Assembly (NCBI GenBank): GCA_947489315.1
Contig: CANLCX010000002.1
Span: forward strand, 372,001-436,000
From: an uncultured Sphingomonadaceae bacterium
GTDB lineage: Bacteria > Pseudomonadota > Alphaproteobacteria > Sphingomonadales > Sphingomonadaceae
Direction: 5' to 3'
DNA length: 64,000 nucleotides
The notes under the pieces were generated by a model. That model worked only from the letters and a program-made list of their open reading frames with translations. It ran no database searches and had not been told where the DNA came from. Position numbers and translations under genes: made by a program. Of the stretch, positions 36,500 to 45,349 are shown in pieces. Numbering within the stretch: the first letter of the stretch is position 1; every line of letters begins with the position of its first letter.

Positions 36500-37428
36500 T
36501 GAACCGCGCTAATCTCGTCCTTCACGCCAAAGCCAGTATTGATCGCGGATCAAAATCCTTTGCGCTCGCCTCCAAGCTGTTCGCCAATCAGACGCGCGAG
36601 CGGGTGTGGATGCTCTACGCTTGGTGCCGAGAGTGCGATGATCTAGCGGACGGGCAGGATCATGGGCATGGCATGTCGGCTACCCCGGCGTCGGAGAAAA
36701 CCATAGCTGTGATGCGTATGCTGACCCGCCGTGCAATGGGCGGAGAGCAGACTGGCAAGCCCGCTTTTGATGCGATGGGTGTGGTCGCGCAGGAATGCCG
36801 ATTGCCGATTGATTTGACCAATGATGTGATTGACGGCTTTGCGCTCGATGCCAAATTATGGCGACCGCAAAGCGAGGATGATCTCTACCAATATTGCTAT
36901 CATGTTGCCGGTGCGGTTGGATGCATGATGGCGATTGTCATGGGCATTTCGGCGCGCGACGATGAAACCCTCGACCGGGCTTGTGATCTGGGGCTGGCCT
37001 TTCAATTATCCAATATTGCCCGCGACGTGGCCGAGGATGCAGACGCCGGACGATGCTATCTGCCCAACGACTGGCTTGCGGAGATGCGGATTGATCCGGA
37101 TGATATCTTAAACCCCGCACGGCGAGAGGCTCTGGTCCAGCTTGTTGCGCGGCTGTGCGATTTGGCAGAGCAATATGAAGCCTCGGCCCGCGTGGGTGCA
37201 GCACAGCTGTCCTTTCGATCCCGCTGGGCAGTGTTAGCAGCGGCCGGTATCTATGGCGATATTGCCCGTAAGGTGCGGCAAGGCGACGGCGCATCGTTGG
37301 ACGATCGGGTGGTTACTAGCAAGGCCGCGAAGGCCGCATGGGTCGCAAAGGCTTTCGGGCAGGCGATATTTAAATCGAAATGGATTGATCGCGAAAGACT
37401 CTGGACGCGCCCGCGAAAACCAATTTAA
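36499..37428 (+). CDS. crtB: Phytoene synthase CrtB
   Basis: This 309-residue squalene/phytoene synthase family enzyme joins two geranylgeranyl diphosphates. The first Asp-rich motif is DDLAD (47-51) after YAWCRECD; the second is QLSNIARDVAEDADAGR near 172-188. It ends the crtYIB operon. crtE (geranylgeranyl diphosphate synthase) and crtZ are not in this window and should lie elsewhere. Its stop overlaps the convergent phosphatase gene by four bases. Confidence 0.97.
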   Translation: MNRANLVLHAKASIDRGSKSFALASKLFANQTRERVWMLYAWCRECDDLADGQDHGHGMSATPASEKTIAVMRMLTRRAMGGEQTGKPAFDAMGVVAQECRLPIDLTNDVIDGFALDAKLWRPQSEDDLYQYCYHVAGAVGCMMAIVMGISARDDETLDRACDLGLAFQLSNIARDVAEDADAGRCYLPNDWLAEMRIDPDDILNPARREALVQLVARLCDLAEQYEASARVGAAQLSFRSRWAVLAAAGIYGDIARKVRQGDGASLDDRVVTSKAAKAAWVAKAFGQAIFKSKWIDRERLWTRPRKPI

Positions 37429-38207
37429 CTCTGCCCTTCATTTTCCGAGAGAAACTTCGCAACACGCGCGACTGCCGCATCATGAATACCCTGCGACGTA
37501 CACAGCACGCCAAAAGCCTGTCCATGCGTGCCGTTATAACGCAGCTTTTTGCCATGAGCGTCCGTAACCATTGCCCCCGCCTCTTCGGCGATTACATGGG
37601 CCGCGGCGATATCCCATTCGCTGCCCCAGCGGGTCGACACGACCAGATCGGCGCGATTATCGGCTACCATAGCCAGGCGCAGAGCGATACTATTGGGTTT
37701 GAATACAGGGGTAAGATCAATGCTTTCCGGTAACTCTTCGACCGGCAATCGCGCCCCATTATAGTCCATGCGTTGACTGGCTTTGAGCGCTTTGCCGTTA
37801 ACCTCTGTGTGACTGCCAGCTTTTGCCGCCCAAATCTCATCCATTGCCGGCGCGTTGAGCACGCCAAATATCGGCGCGCCATTTTGCACCAAAGCGACGG
37901 ATATGCACCAGCCGGGCTTGCCCTTCACAAAATCCTTGGTGCCGTCAATCGGATCAACAACCCAAGCCATATCACGGCCAGATAAGGATTTATCTTCTGC
38001 GGTTTCCTCTGACAGCCATCCGGCTTCTGGCAGCTGTGCCTCCAAACGTTCGCGGAGAAAGTTATCGACCGCGATATCGGCCTCGCTCACAATCTGTCCG
38101 GGCGATTTTTCCCACGTTTTTTCGGCGTTTTTACCCGCTTGCCATTGCTGCATGGCAAGATCGCCAGCTTCTCTGGTTATCGCGATAATCTGATCAAAAT
38201 CAACCAA
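37425..38207 (-). CDS. Inositol monophosphatase family protein, CysQ-like
   Basis: This 260-residue Mg-dependent phosphatase has the metal-site motifs SEET near 67-70, WVVDPIDGTKDF (82-93) and the C-terminal WGSEWDIAAAHVIAEEAG. The GTKDFVKG loop favours a 3'(2'),5'-bisphosphate nucleotidase (CysQ, removing PAP in sulfate assimilation) over inositol or fructose phosphatase, which usually have GTxNF. No sulfate-assimilation gene is adjacent. It is convergent with crtB, so the neighbourhood does not help assign it. Confidence 0.88.
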   Translation of the reverse strand: MVDFDQIIAITREAGDLAMQQWQAGKNAEKTWEKSPGQIVSEADIAVDNFLRERLEAQLPEAGWLSEETAEDKSLSGRDMAWVVDPIDGTKDFVKGKPGWCISVALVQNGAPIFGVLNAPAMDEIWAAKAGSHTEVNGKALKASQRMDYNGARLPVEELPESIDLTPVFKPNSIALRLAMVADNRADLVVSTRWGSEWDIAAAHVIAEEAGAMVTDAHGKKLRYNGTHGQAFGVLCTSQGIHDAAVARVAKFLSENEGQS

Positions 38208-38325
38208 CCCAAAATAACTCCGTTAGCCCTGAGCCTTCCCATTTAGATTGGCTAGCGGGCGTTTCTTGTCTGATAGGCGTGGTTCGGCACGCTCACCACT
38301 AACGATTTAGCTCTGGCCGGAATTC

Positions 38326-39672
38326 TTAGCCACCGGCAACCGTCATACTATCGGTGCGCAGGGTCGGGGCGTTCACCGCATAGCGATATTCCAGATCATC
38401 GGCCGGGATCAAACTGGCGAACATGTCTTTGAGGTTTCCAGCAATCGTAATTTCCGAAACTGGCGCGCCAATTTCGCCATCCGTGATCAGGAACCCGCCA
38501 GCACCTCGGCTATAGTCGCCGGTCACTGGATTGACGCCTTGGCCAATTAATTCAGTGATATAGACACCATGTTTAATGTCTTTGATCAGCTCCGCTTGGC
38601 TGACAGATCCGGCATTCATATGAAGATTAGTCACGCTGACACCCGGCGCGCCGCCAACCCCGCGAGACGCATGGCCGGTAGGTTGAAGCCCCAATTGCCG
38701 CGCCGAGGCGCTTTCCATGATCCATTGGGTCAGACGGCCATTGTCGATCAATTTGGTTTTGGCAGTGGGCAAACCCTCGCCATCAAAAGCCTTCGATCGC
38801 AAGCCACGCTTACGGTGAGGGCAGTCGATAATATTGATCGCGCTGTCGAAAACCTGAGTATCCAGAGCTTCCAAGAGAAAACTGGTTTTGCGGGCAATCG
38901 CACTGCCAGCAATAGCGCCGACAAAATGGCCGAGCATCGAGTTGCTGATGCGCGGATCGAACACAACTGGCATCGCGCCTGATTTAAAATCAACAGGGTT
39001 TAACCGCGAAATCGCACGTTCACCGGCTTCTTTACCGATAGTCTCTGGCGTATCGAGGTCTTCAAAATGTCGCCTGCTATCATAAGCATAGTCGCGCTCC
39101 ATACCATCGCCTTCACCGGCAATCACACTCGCATGGCAGCTATAGCCGCTGGTGGAATAAGCGCCGGAGAAGCCATGGCTGGTGGCCAAGGCAACGATCG
39201 ACCGGCCAGCGCTTGCGCCGCCGCCCTCGCTATTCGTCACGCCTTTTACGGCGCGCGCAGCATCCTCGGCCTTCAGCGCCATCTCACGAAGTATGGCGGG
39301 ATCGGGATCAACGCCATCATCACCATCAATCGGATGGGGAGCGGATTTCAGGATCAGCTCTTCGGGCGCCAGTCCGGCATATTGATCTTCCGGTGCCTCA
39401 CGCGCCATGTCCATTGCCCTGCCGACAAGAGCCGAGAGAATTTCGGGATCCATGTCAGACGAAGATACGGTGGCAGACCGCTTGCCAGCAAAAACTCGCA
39501 GGCCAATTTCTTCGCCTTCAGAGCGTTCGACATCTTCGAGATTGCCGAGGCGCATCTGCACCTGTGTCGAGGCATCACAGACGTAAATCGCGTCTGCGGC
39601 ATCAGCACCGGCTTTTTTGGCTTGGGAGATAAGGGCGTCGGCGCGATCCTGCGCTTCTTGTGGTTTTAGCAT
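38326..39672 (-). CDS. pmbA: TldD/PmbA family protein (PmbA)
   Basis: This 448-residue PmbA-type subunit has the opening ADALISQAKKAGADAADAIYV and GLRVFAGKRSATVSSSDMD, and later VVFDPRISNSMLGHFVGAIAGS and the conserved NLHMNAGS. PmbA lacks the HExxxH metal site, which lies in its partner TldD; together they form a metallopeptidase that processes ribosomally made peptides such as microcin B17. tldD is not in the window. Length is standard. It lies alone between the phosphatase and the small membrane protein genes. Confidence 0.92.
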   Translation of the reverse strand: MLKPQEAQDRADALISQAKKAGADAADAIYVCDASTQVQMRLGNLEDVERSEGEEIGLRVFAGKRSATVSSSDMDPEILSALVGRAMDMAREAPEDQYAGLAPEELILKSAPHPIDGDDGVDPDPAILREMALKAEDAARAVKGVTNSEGGGASAGRSIVALATSHGFSGAYSTSGYSCHASVIAGEGDGMERDYAYDSRRHFEDLDTPETIGKEAGERAISRLNPVDFKSGAMPVVFDPRISNSMLGHFVGAIAGSAIARKTSFLLEALDTQVFDSAINIIDCPHRKRGLRSKAFDGEGLPTAKTKLIDNGRLTQWIMESASARQLGLQPTGHASRGVGGAPGVSVTNLHMNAGSVSQAELIKDIKHGVYITELIGQGVNPVTGDYSRGAGGFLITDGEIGAPVSEITIAGNLKDMFASLIPADDLEYRYAVNAPTLRTDSMTVAGG

Positions 39673-39742
39673 GGGCAGGACATAGGTATCGGCAGCGGCA
39701 AGGTCAACGCTGCGCTCAGCCTTTGTTCAAAAACTGATATGT

Positions 39743-40138
39743 TTAGAAGATTGCGCCGATAATTTTAATAATAGCGACAAAAACGAACGGTAATCCCAAC
39801 GCTAAAATCCAGAGCGTGACTTGGTCCCTGCGGAAGCGCGCCGCCAGACTTTGTTCGGATAGACCACTATTGGCTATATCTTGCCAGCGTTTCTCATATT
39901 TGCGGCAAAATGGCACGATGACCGCTACAAGCAGCACCAGCCCGAAATAGGGTGCGATCGACATGCCCTTGGTTTCAATGAAACTCAGAACAAAGAAAAT
40001 CTGCATCATTGTGTAGACGAGCAAAGCCGTCGCACAATTGTTGCTCATTTTCTTTTCCCACTGCACCACAGACGATGAGCGAAGCGCACGATCATCGCGA
40101 TGTTTTTTAACCGTTTTACGAGATGCTGCTGCAACCAT
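39743..40138 (-). CDS. Hypothetical membrane protein with three helices
   Basis: This 131-residue protein has a basic, polar N-terminus (to about residue 30), two closely spaced transmembrane helices (about 32-50 and 58-76) and a third near the C-terminus (about 108-130). I do not recognise a family. ATG 40138 with a GGGGA element about 8 bases upstream is favoured over ATG 40144. It is divergent from the old-yellow-enzyme gene; the intervening 200 bases contain the CtrA-type box. Confidence 0.65.
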   Translation of the reverse strand: MVAAASRKTVKKHRDDRALRSSSVVQWEKKMSNNCATALLVYTMMQIFFVLSFIETKGMSIAPYFGLVLLVAVIVPFCRKYEKRWQDIANSGLSEQSLAARFRRDQVTLWILALGLPFVFVAIIKIIGAIF

Positions 40139-40249
40139 ATCCATTCCCCTTCAACACTCTCTCTCCGCGCTGCCGAATGTTTCCCCAAACTAGCGCTTAC
40201 TGACACTATAGCCCCTTTTTTCGAAAAGCCAAATCGGCTGATTTCTGTG

Positions 40250-40264
40250 TTAAAATGTCGTTAA
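40250..40264. promoter_or_regulatory. Perfect CtrA-type box (TTAA-N7-TTAA followed by C)
   Basis: The spacing and both half-sites match the known CtrA consensus TTAA-N7-TTAAC exactly. It lies 80-94 bases before the old-yellow-enzyme ATG and about 110 bases before the divergent membrane-protein start. A separate 6-bp inverted repeat, ATGTCG-N6-CGACAT, overlaps it. A chance match of this length is possible in AT-rich intergenic DNA. Confidence 0.5.
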
Positions 40265-40343
40265 CGCGACATAGCGCTTGCTATAAATTGCGCAGTCAGA
40301 CAGAATCAGTTTCTAATCGCAATGCAATTTTCGGGGCACTTTC

Positions 40344-41633
40344 ATGACCATTTCACTCGCCGATCCGCTCACCCTGCCCTGTGGCGCCATATTGCCCAAT
40401 CGTATTGGCAAAGGCGCGATGACCGAGGGCATGGCAACGCCTGACGGCGTTCCAACCCCTGAGCTCGAACGGCTTTACGGTATCTGGTCTGACGGCGGCG
40501 CAGGCATGTTGCTCAGTGGGAATATCCAAATTGACCGTGATCATCTGGAACGCCCCGGCAATGTCGTGATCGACAGGCCAGCTGACGAGGCTATGATGGC
40601 AGCGCTCAAAAGCTGGGCCGCTGTCGCTACGCGTGGCGGCAATCATTTCTGGGCACAGATCAGCCACGCCGGACGGCAAACGCAGACCAATGTGAATAAA
40701 CAGCCCAAAGCGCCTTCCGCCGTGAAGCTTGGATTACCCGGTGGTCAATTCGGCGAACCTGTTGCGCTGACAGTCCAGGAAATTGAGGAACTGGTCGATC
40801 GTTTTGCACTGGCGGCCAAGACCTGTCAGGAAGCAGGTTTTACCGGCGCGCAAATCCATAGCGCCCATGGTTATTTGCTGAGCAGTTTCCTTAGCCCCCG
40901 TGCCAACCAGCGCACCGATGATTATGGCGGCAGCCTGGAGAACCGGGCGCGCTTCCTCTTGTCGGCGGTCGCGAAGGTTCGTGCCGCAGTCGGTCCAGAT
41001 TTCCCGATCTCGGTCAAACTCAACAGTGCAGACTTCCAGAAGGGCGGCTTTGCGTTCGAGGATAGCTTGCAGGTCGTGCAATGGCTGGAAGCAGCAAGCG
41101 TAGACCTGATCGAGATTTCCGGCGGAACCTATGAGCAGCCCGCATTGATGGGCGCAGACGGGCTTGAGGCAAAAGAGGAACAAAATGTTGCGCCTTCCAC
41201 ACAGGCTCGCGAAGCCTATTTTGTCGACTTTGCGAAAGCGATGCAGGCTTCGGTCAAAGTCCCGCTCATGGTTACCGGCGGTTTCCGAACGCGCGCAGCC
41301 ATGGAACAGGCGTTGGAAGGCGGAGCGGCTGACCTAATTGGTCTGGGTCGCCCGATGTGCGTGATGACCGATGCGCCCAAACAATTGCTCGCTGGCCGCA
41401 ACGAATTGCCGCGCTATGAGAACACGCTGCAACTCATTCCCGATTGGCTTGGCTTTCTGAAGCGTTTTCAAATGGTCAAAGCAGTCGATGGCTTCGCCAC
41501 TATCTATTGGTTTTATGAGCAATTATTCAACATCGGTAAAAGCGGAAAAACCGACCCAAATCTCAGCGTATTCAAAGGCTTTCGCGCTGTCGACGCGCGG
41601 AACAAGACGATATTGGCCGGGCGGCGTCAGTGA
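40344..41633 (+). CDS. NADH:flavin oxidoreductase (old yellow enzyme family)
   Basis: This 429-residue FMN-dependent TIM-barrel protein has NRIGKGAMTEGMA near residue 20, AQISHAGRQ, the catalytic His pair region QIHSAHGYLLSSFLSPRANQ, RTDDYGGSLENRARF, and the phosphate-binding LMVTGGFRTRAAMEQAL and LIGLGRPM. It reduces activated C=C bonds with NAD(P)H; the physiological substrate is unknown. The C-terminal extension past the barrel (about residues 355-429) lacks the second FAD/NAD domain of 2,4-dienoyl-CoA reductases. GGGG lies about 9 bases upstream of the ATG. It may be controlled by the CtrA-type box. Confidence 0.92.
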   Translation: MTISLADPLTLPCGAILPNRIGKGAMTEGMATPDGVPTPELERLYGIWSDGGAGMLLSGNIQIDRDHLERPGNVVIDRPADEAMMAALKSWAAVATRGGNHFWAQISHAGRQTQTNVNKQPKAPSAVKLGLPGGQFGEPVALTVQEIEELVDRFALAAKTCQEAGFTGAQIHSAHGYLLSSFLSPRANQRTDDYGGSLENRARFLLSAVAKVRAAVGPDFPISVKLNSADFQKGGFAFEDSLQVVQWLEAASVDLIEISGGTYEQPALMGADGLEAKEEQNVAPSTQAREAYFVDFAKAMQASVKVPLMVTGGFRTRAAMEQALEGGAADLIGLGRPMCVMTDAPKQLLAGRNELPRYENTLQLIPDWLGFLKRFQMVKAVDGFATIYWFYEQLFNIGKSGKTDPNLSVFKGFRAVDARNKTILAGRRQ

Positions 41634-41685
41634 AATTGACAAGATAATATTTGCATAGCAACCTGCAAGCAGACAGAAAAATTCC

Positions 41686-42348
41686 ATGAGACCACTCCTG
41701 AAGGTTATGGCCCCGCTGATGCTTGTGTTTTTAGCGATATTCCTGGCGGGCCAGCTATTCGGCATCTTGACTATAGAAAAGGTACGCGGCCTGTTGGACG
41801 TCGCACAGCAGGTTGATCCAGCCTATGTTTTCGGAGCGATTGTTGTGCTGCTATTATTGGACATCATCCTGTCGGTACCGACATTGGCAACCACCTTACT
41901 CGCTGGGTTTTTTCTTGGTTTTCCATTAGGAGCGGCAGCAGCGTTTACAGGGCTGACGCTGGCCATGCTCGCAGGATATGGACTTAGCCGACAATATGGA
42001 TATCGCGCGATCAACGTCTTGGTCAAAGACGAAACCGAGCGCACCCAAATGGCCGAAGCCTTCACCCGCAACGGTCCTGCCATGATCATGCTGGCCCGTG
42101 CCGCGCCCATGGTGCCTGAGGTCACCGCCTGTATGGCCGGCGTTACGCGCATGCCGCTGCTGCGCTATCTGACTTTCTTTGCGCTTGGCACAATGCCCTA
42201 TGTCGGGATCGCGGCTTATGCAGGATCCGTCAGTACATGGAATGACCCACAGCCAGCGATATTCACGGCTTTGGGACTATATGCCATCCTGTGGGCCGGT
42301 TGGTTTCTTTACCAGCGGAGAGAAAAGCGCAACAAGCGCCTCAATTAA
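41686..42348 (+). CDS. TVP38/TMEM64 (VTT/DedA-like) membrane protein
   Basis: This 220-residue protein has five or six transmembrane helices and a VTT domain: TLLAGFFLGFPLGAAAAFTG near residue 67, then the re-entrant/charged FTRNGPAMIMLARAAPMVPE near 126 and LRYLTFFALGTMPY. This is the pattern of the TVP38/DedA group, linked to membrane lipid flipping and envelope integrity. The gene is unlinked to its neighbours by operon; its end overlaps the convergent cobC gene by eight bases. Confidence 0.87.
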   Translation: MRPLLKVMAPLMLVFLAIFLAGQLFGILTIEKVRGLLDVAQQVDPAYVFGAIVVLLLLDIILSVPTLATTLLAGFFLGFPLGAAAAFTGLTLAMLAGYGLSRQYGYRAINVLVKDETERTQMAEAFTRNGPAMIMLARAAPMVPEVTACMAGVTRMPLLRYLTFFALGTMPYVGIAAYAGSVSTWNDPQPAIFTALGLYAILWAGWFLYQRREKRNKRLN

Positions 42349-42877
42349 TTTCCGTAATGGAACCTGTATGCGGGATATAGTCAGGCAGTGATCGGATAGC
42401 GGCGTCTGCACGATCTGCCAAAATGGCGGCAATTGGCCCGCCATGAGCAATAACGACTATGTTCTGACCGGTTGGCAGCCCGCGCCAACCAGCCAGTGCA
42501 CGGTTGACCAATTCGTTGGTTGTTTCACCTCCGCCCGGTCTGAAACCATCAGGGTCATCCAGCATGCCTTCCATTGCATTGCCCGTTTCGCGATAAATGT
42601 TGGTCCAGCTGCGCCCTTCCCAATCCCCGAAATCCCTTTCCCGCCAATGATGGTCGGATCGTATCTCGACTGACAATTGATCCGCGACGCGCTGAGCGAT
42701 GATCCGCGTTCGTTTGCGGTCGGAGTGGATGATCAAGTCGGGCGACAGCTGGACCAGTTCATCCACCAACGCCGCGGCCATGCGCGTTCCTTCTCGGCTC
42801 AAGCCCATATCGCTCGCGCCATAGCAGCGCTTTTGCCAGTGCAGCGCCACTGGCGGATGCCGAACCAGCCAGATCAT
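42341..42877 (-). CDS. cobC: Histidine phosphatase family protein, alpha-ribazole phosphatase-like (CobC)
   Basis: This 178-residue phosphoglycerate-mutase-fold phosphatase has catalytic RH in WLVRHPPV (residues 6-7), second motif ERDFGDWEGRSW and the C-terminal AHGGPI with the second catalytic His. As last gene of the cobalamin operon and coupled to cobS (ATGA), it most likely removes phosphate from alpha-ribazole 5'-phosphate or adenosylcobalamin 5'-phosphate. An earlier in-frame start exists at 42946, but ATG 42877 gives the usual N-terminus. Confidence 0.85.
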   Translation of the reverse strand: MIWLVRHPPVALHWQKRCYGASDMGLSREGTRMAAALVDELVQLSPDLIIHSDRKRTRIIAQRVADQLSVEIRSDHHWRERDFGDWEGRSWTNIYRETGNAMEGMLDDPDGFRPGGGETTNELVNRALAGWRGLPTGQNIVVIAHGGPIAAILADRADAAIRSLPDYIPHTGSITEIN

Positions 42878-43680
42878 GGACCGACAATGGCAAGCGCCGC
42901 CAACAGAAGTATGAGTTGCCCCGCATAAGCAGCGAAACCGAGGCAATCGCCGGTACTACCGCCAAGCCGACGCAACAGGAGCGCGCGGAACCACAATATA
43001 AACAGAGCTGCTCCGGCCAATGCCAGCAAGGCCGCAATTACATGCCAATAAGCGAACAGGCCGATAACAGGCTCAGCTATCAGGCTGGCCCAGATCAAAT
43101 CCTTTACGTTGGTTCGGTTGCCAGCATCTTTTGCCAATCCGCCCTCCTGCGTCACGGCAGGCGCAACAAGCGCCATAACCGCAACCGCAAGCAACCGGCC
43201 GAAACAGGCGGATGCAATTATTGCGATGATGATGACGTCTTGTGGCAAAGCAATCAGCAGAGCAGCGCGCAGGCCGACGGCCAAAACTAATCCAAGCGCA
43301 CCATAGCTACCAATCCGGCTGTCCTTCATGATCCTGTGCGTGGATTCAGGGTCATAACCGCCGCCAAAGGCGTCACAGAAATCGGCCACGGCATCCTCAT
43401 GAAAGGCGCCCGTCAAACGCGCTTCAAACGCCAGAGCAATCATAACCGCAATGGCGCGCGGCCAGATATGGGCGCTGCCCACCAGAACCGCAGCAGTGAT
43501 CAGCCCCACCAATGCGCCAACAAGCGGGAACCAGATGACCGACCGCGACAGTCCGTAACGCGCTTGCTCTGCGGTCAAGCCGTTCAGGCCCGGCACTGGT
43601 ATGCGTGTCAGAAATTGCACAGCCAGTAGAAGCGGCATCCACCACTTTAGACTTTTGGCGGTCTCACTGGGCCTGATCAT
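42874..43680 (-). CDS. cobS: Adenosylcobinamide-GDP ribazoletransferase CobS
   Basis: This 268-residue integral membrane enzyme joins adenosylcobinamide-GDP with alpha-ribazole (or its phosphate) to form adenosylcobalamin. It has the CobS signatures QFLTRIPVPG near 22, FHEDAVADFCDAFGGG near 93 (acidic cluster for metal and substrate) and DSRIGSYGALGL near 119, plus six or seven transmembrane helices. It overlaps cobT and cobC by four bases each. Confidence 0.96.
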   Translation of the reverse strand: MIRPSETAKSLKWWMPLLLAVQFLTRIPVPGLNGLTAEQARYGLSRSVIWFPLVGALVGLITAAVLVGSAHIWPRAIAVMIALAFEARLTGAFHEDAVADFCDAFGGGYDPESTHRIMKDSRIGSYGALGLVLAVGLRAALLIALPQDVIIIAIIASACFGRLLAVAVMALVAPAVTQEGGLAKDAGNRTNVKDLIWASLIAEPVIGLFAYWHVIAALLALAGAALFILWFRALLLRRLGGSTGDCLGFAAYAGQLILLLAALAIVGP

Positions 43681-44690
43681 GGCAAAATATCCGCAAGCTT
43701 GGCAACGTCGTTAAGCAATGCTGCTGCGCTATCCAGCATGGGCAAAGCCGTCAGCGCGCCCGTACCCTCCCCCAGCCGCATGTCCCATTCGAGCAGTGGT
43801 TCGAGCCCGAGATGATCGAGCGCCACCCGATGTCCCGGTTCTGCCGAGAGATGCGCCGCTATCATGCGTTGCGCGGTTCCGGGCGCAAGCCGTTCGGCAA
43901 TCAAGGCTGCGGCTGTGGTTACATAGCCATCCAGCAACAAGGTCGCGCCCTGCTTCGCGCCCTGCGCATAATATCCTGCCATCGCCGCAATCTCAAAACC
44001 CGCGACAGCGGCAACGGCTGCAACGGGGTCTTTGTCCAGTAACAAGGCGGCGCGCTGGCTAGCCTGCGTTACAATATTGCGCTTGCTCTGCAATATCACA
44101 TCATCCGCTCCGGCCCCGCGTCCCGTCGAGCTATTGGCATCAGCACCCGCGAGCAGCATCGTGAGGCACGCGGCGGGTGTCGTATTCCCAATCCCCATCT
44201 CCCCGGCCAATAGCAGGACAAATCCTTCCTCATGCGCGCGTATCGCCTCCGCCTCACCGACGGCCCAAGCGTCCTGGAATTGTTCCACCGTCATAGCCGG
44301 CCCCAAAGCAAGGTCCGCTGTTCCAGCAGCCACGCGGGCATCACGAAAAACCTCTGTTGACTGCCCCAGTTTTGGCAGTGTGATGCTGCCGACATCAATC
44401 AGCCGCAGGTCAGCCGATTGCGCAGCAGCCAAAGCGGTGCTTGTCGCCTTTTGCGCGATAATCGTTTCCATCATGACGGTCGTAATGGCCGACGGCCATG
44501 CCGACACTCCGCTTTCGACCACGCCGTGATCGCCAGCGAATAATGTAATCCGGCGCGGCTTGGTCTGCGGGTGGAGATTTTGCTGCGCGATCGCGAGGAT
44601 GATCGCTAGCTCTTCCAAACGCCCCATGCTGCCTTGCGGTTTAGCCAAGGCATTGAGATGCTCGATCACCGTTTCATGGGTCACATTCAT
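43677..44690 (-). CDS. cobT: Nicotinate-nucleotide-dimethylbenzimidazole phosphoribosyltransferase CobT
   Basis: This 337-residue enzyme transfers ribose phosphate from nicotinate mononucleotide to dimethylbenzimidazole to give alpha-ribazole phosphate. Conserved features are LAKPQGSMGRLEELA near residue 15, LFAGDHGVVESGVSAWP near 50, LLAGEMGIGNTTPAA near 160 with TGRGAGADD, and the C-terminal GLEPLLEWDMRLGEGTGA containing the catalytic glutamate. It is coupled to bluB upstream and cobS downstream by ATGA overlaps. Confidence 0.97.
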   Translation of the reverse strand: MNVTHETVIEHLNALAKPQGSMGRLEELAIILAIAQQNLHPQTKPRRITLFAGDHGVVESGVSAWPSAITTVMMETIIAQKATSTALAAAQSADLRLIDVGSITLPKLGQSTEVFRDARVAAGTADLALGPAMTVEQFQDAWAVGEAEAIRAHEEGFVLLLAGEMGIGNTTPAACLTMLLAGADANSSTGRGAGADDVILQSKRNIVTQASQRAALLLDKDPVAAVAAVAGFEIAAMAGYYAQGAKQGATLLLDGYVTTAAALIAERLAPGTAQRMIAAHLSAEPGHRVALDHLGLEPLLEWDMRLGEGTGALTALPMLDSAAALLNDVAKLADILP

Positions 44691-45349
44691 CTCACAAACC
44701 GCGTTTGATTTTTATCGATCCGGTCTTGCCAGCCATATCTGACCAGTTCAGGCTCGTCGCTCTCTTTGGCCGGATAGCCCAGGCAAAGATAGCCAACGAA
44801 GCGCCAGTCAGACGGTACATCAAGCAACGCAGTGATCTGTTCCGGTTCGCATATCGAGACCCAGCCTAAGCCGATATTGCGCGCACGGGCGGCCAGCCAT
44901 AAATTATGTATCGCCATGACCACCGAATAGATTACCGTTTCCGGCATCGTCTGGCGGCCCAATCCGCGCCCTTCTTCCGAGCCCATATCGCAAAAGACTG
45001 CCAGATGAACCGGCGCCTCGCGCAGGCCGTGTAATTTCAGCTTTTGATATTCTGATCGTTCGTCCTGATCATCATAGGCCTGAGCCGCTTTGTCATTTTC
45101 TACTTCAACATGTTCCGTAACAGATTTTCGGAGATCGGGATTTTCTACCGATACGAAACGCCAAGGCTGCGCATTGCCAACCGATGGCGCGAGACAGGCA
45201 CTATGCAACAACGCATTCATTGTTTCTGCATCAATAAGACGTTCACTGAACCGGCGCACATCGCGGCGCCAAGCCAGCAACATGTCCAGGTCTTCGCGAA
45301 AGCCATCATCGAAAACCGGAACAACAGACCGCTTGCTTTTGTTCAGCAT
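44687..45349 (-). CDS. bluB: 5,6-Dimethylbenzimidazole synthase BluB
   Basis: This 220-residue nitroreductase-fold, flavin-destroying enzyme makes the lower ligand dimethylbenzimidazole from FMNH2 and oxygen. Conserved BluB features are WRRDVRRFSERLID near residue 27, APSVGNAQPWRFV near 54, and LGWVSICEPEQI. The C-terminal GYPAKESDEPELVRYGWQDR is also typical. It overlaps cobQ by seven bases and cobT by four. Its presence shows the organism can make its own lower ligand aerobically. Confidence 0.96.
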   Translation of the reverse strand: MLNKSKRSVVPVFDDGFREDLDMLLAWRRDVRRFSERLIDAETMNALLHSACLAPSVGNAQPWRFVSVENPDLRKSVTEHVEVENDKAAQAYDDQDERSEYQKLKLHGLREAPVHLAVFCDMGSEEGRGLGRQTMPETVIYSVVMAIHNLWLAARARNIGLGWVSICEPEQITALLDVPSDWRFVGYLCLGYPAKESDEPELVRYGWQDRIDKNQTRFVR

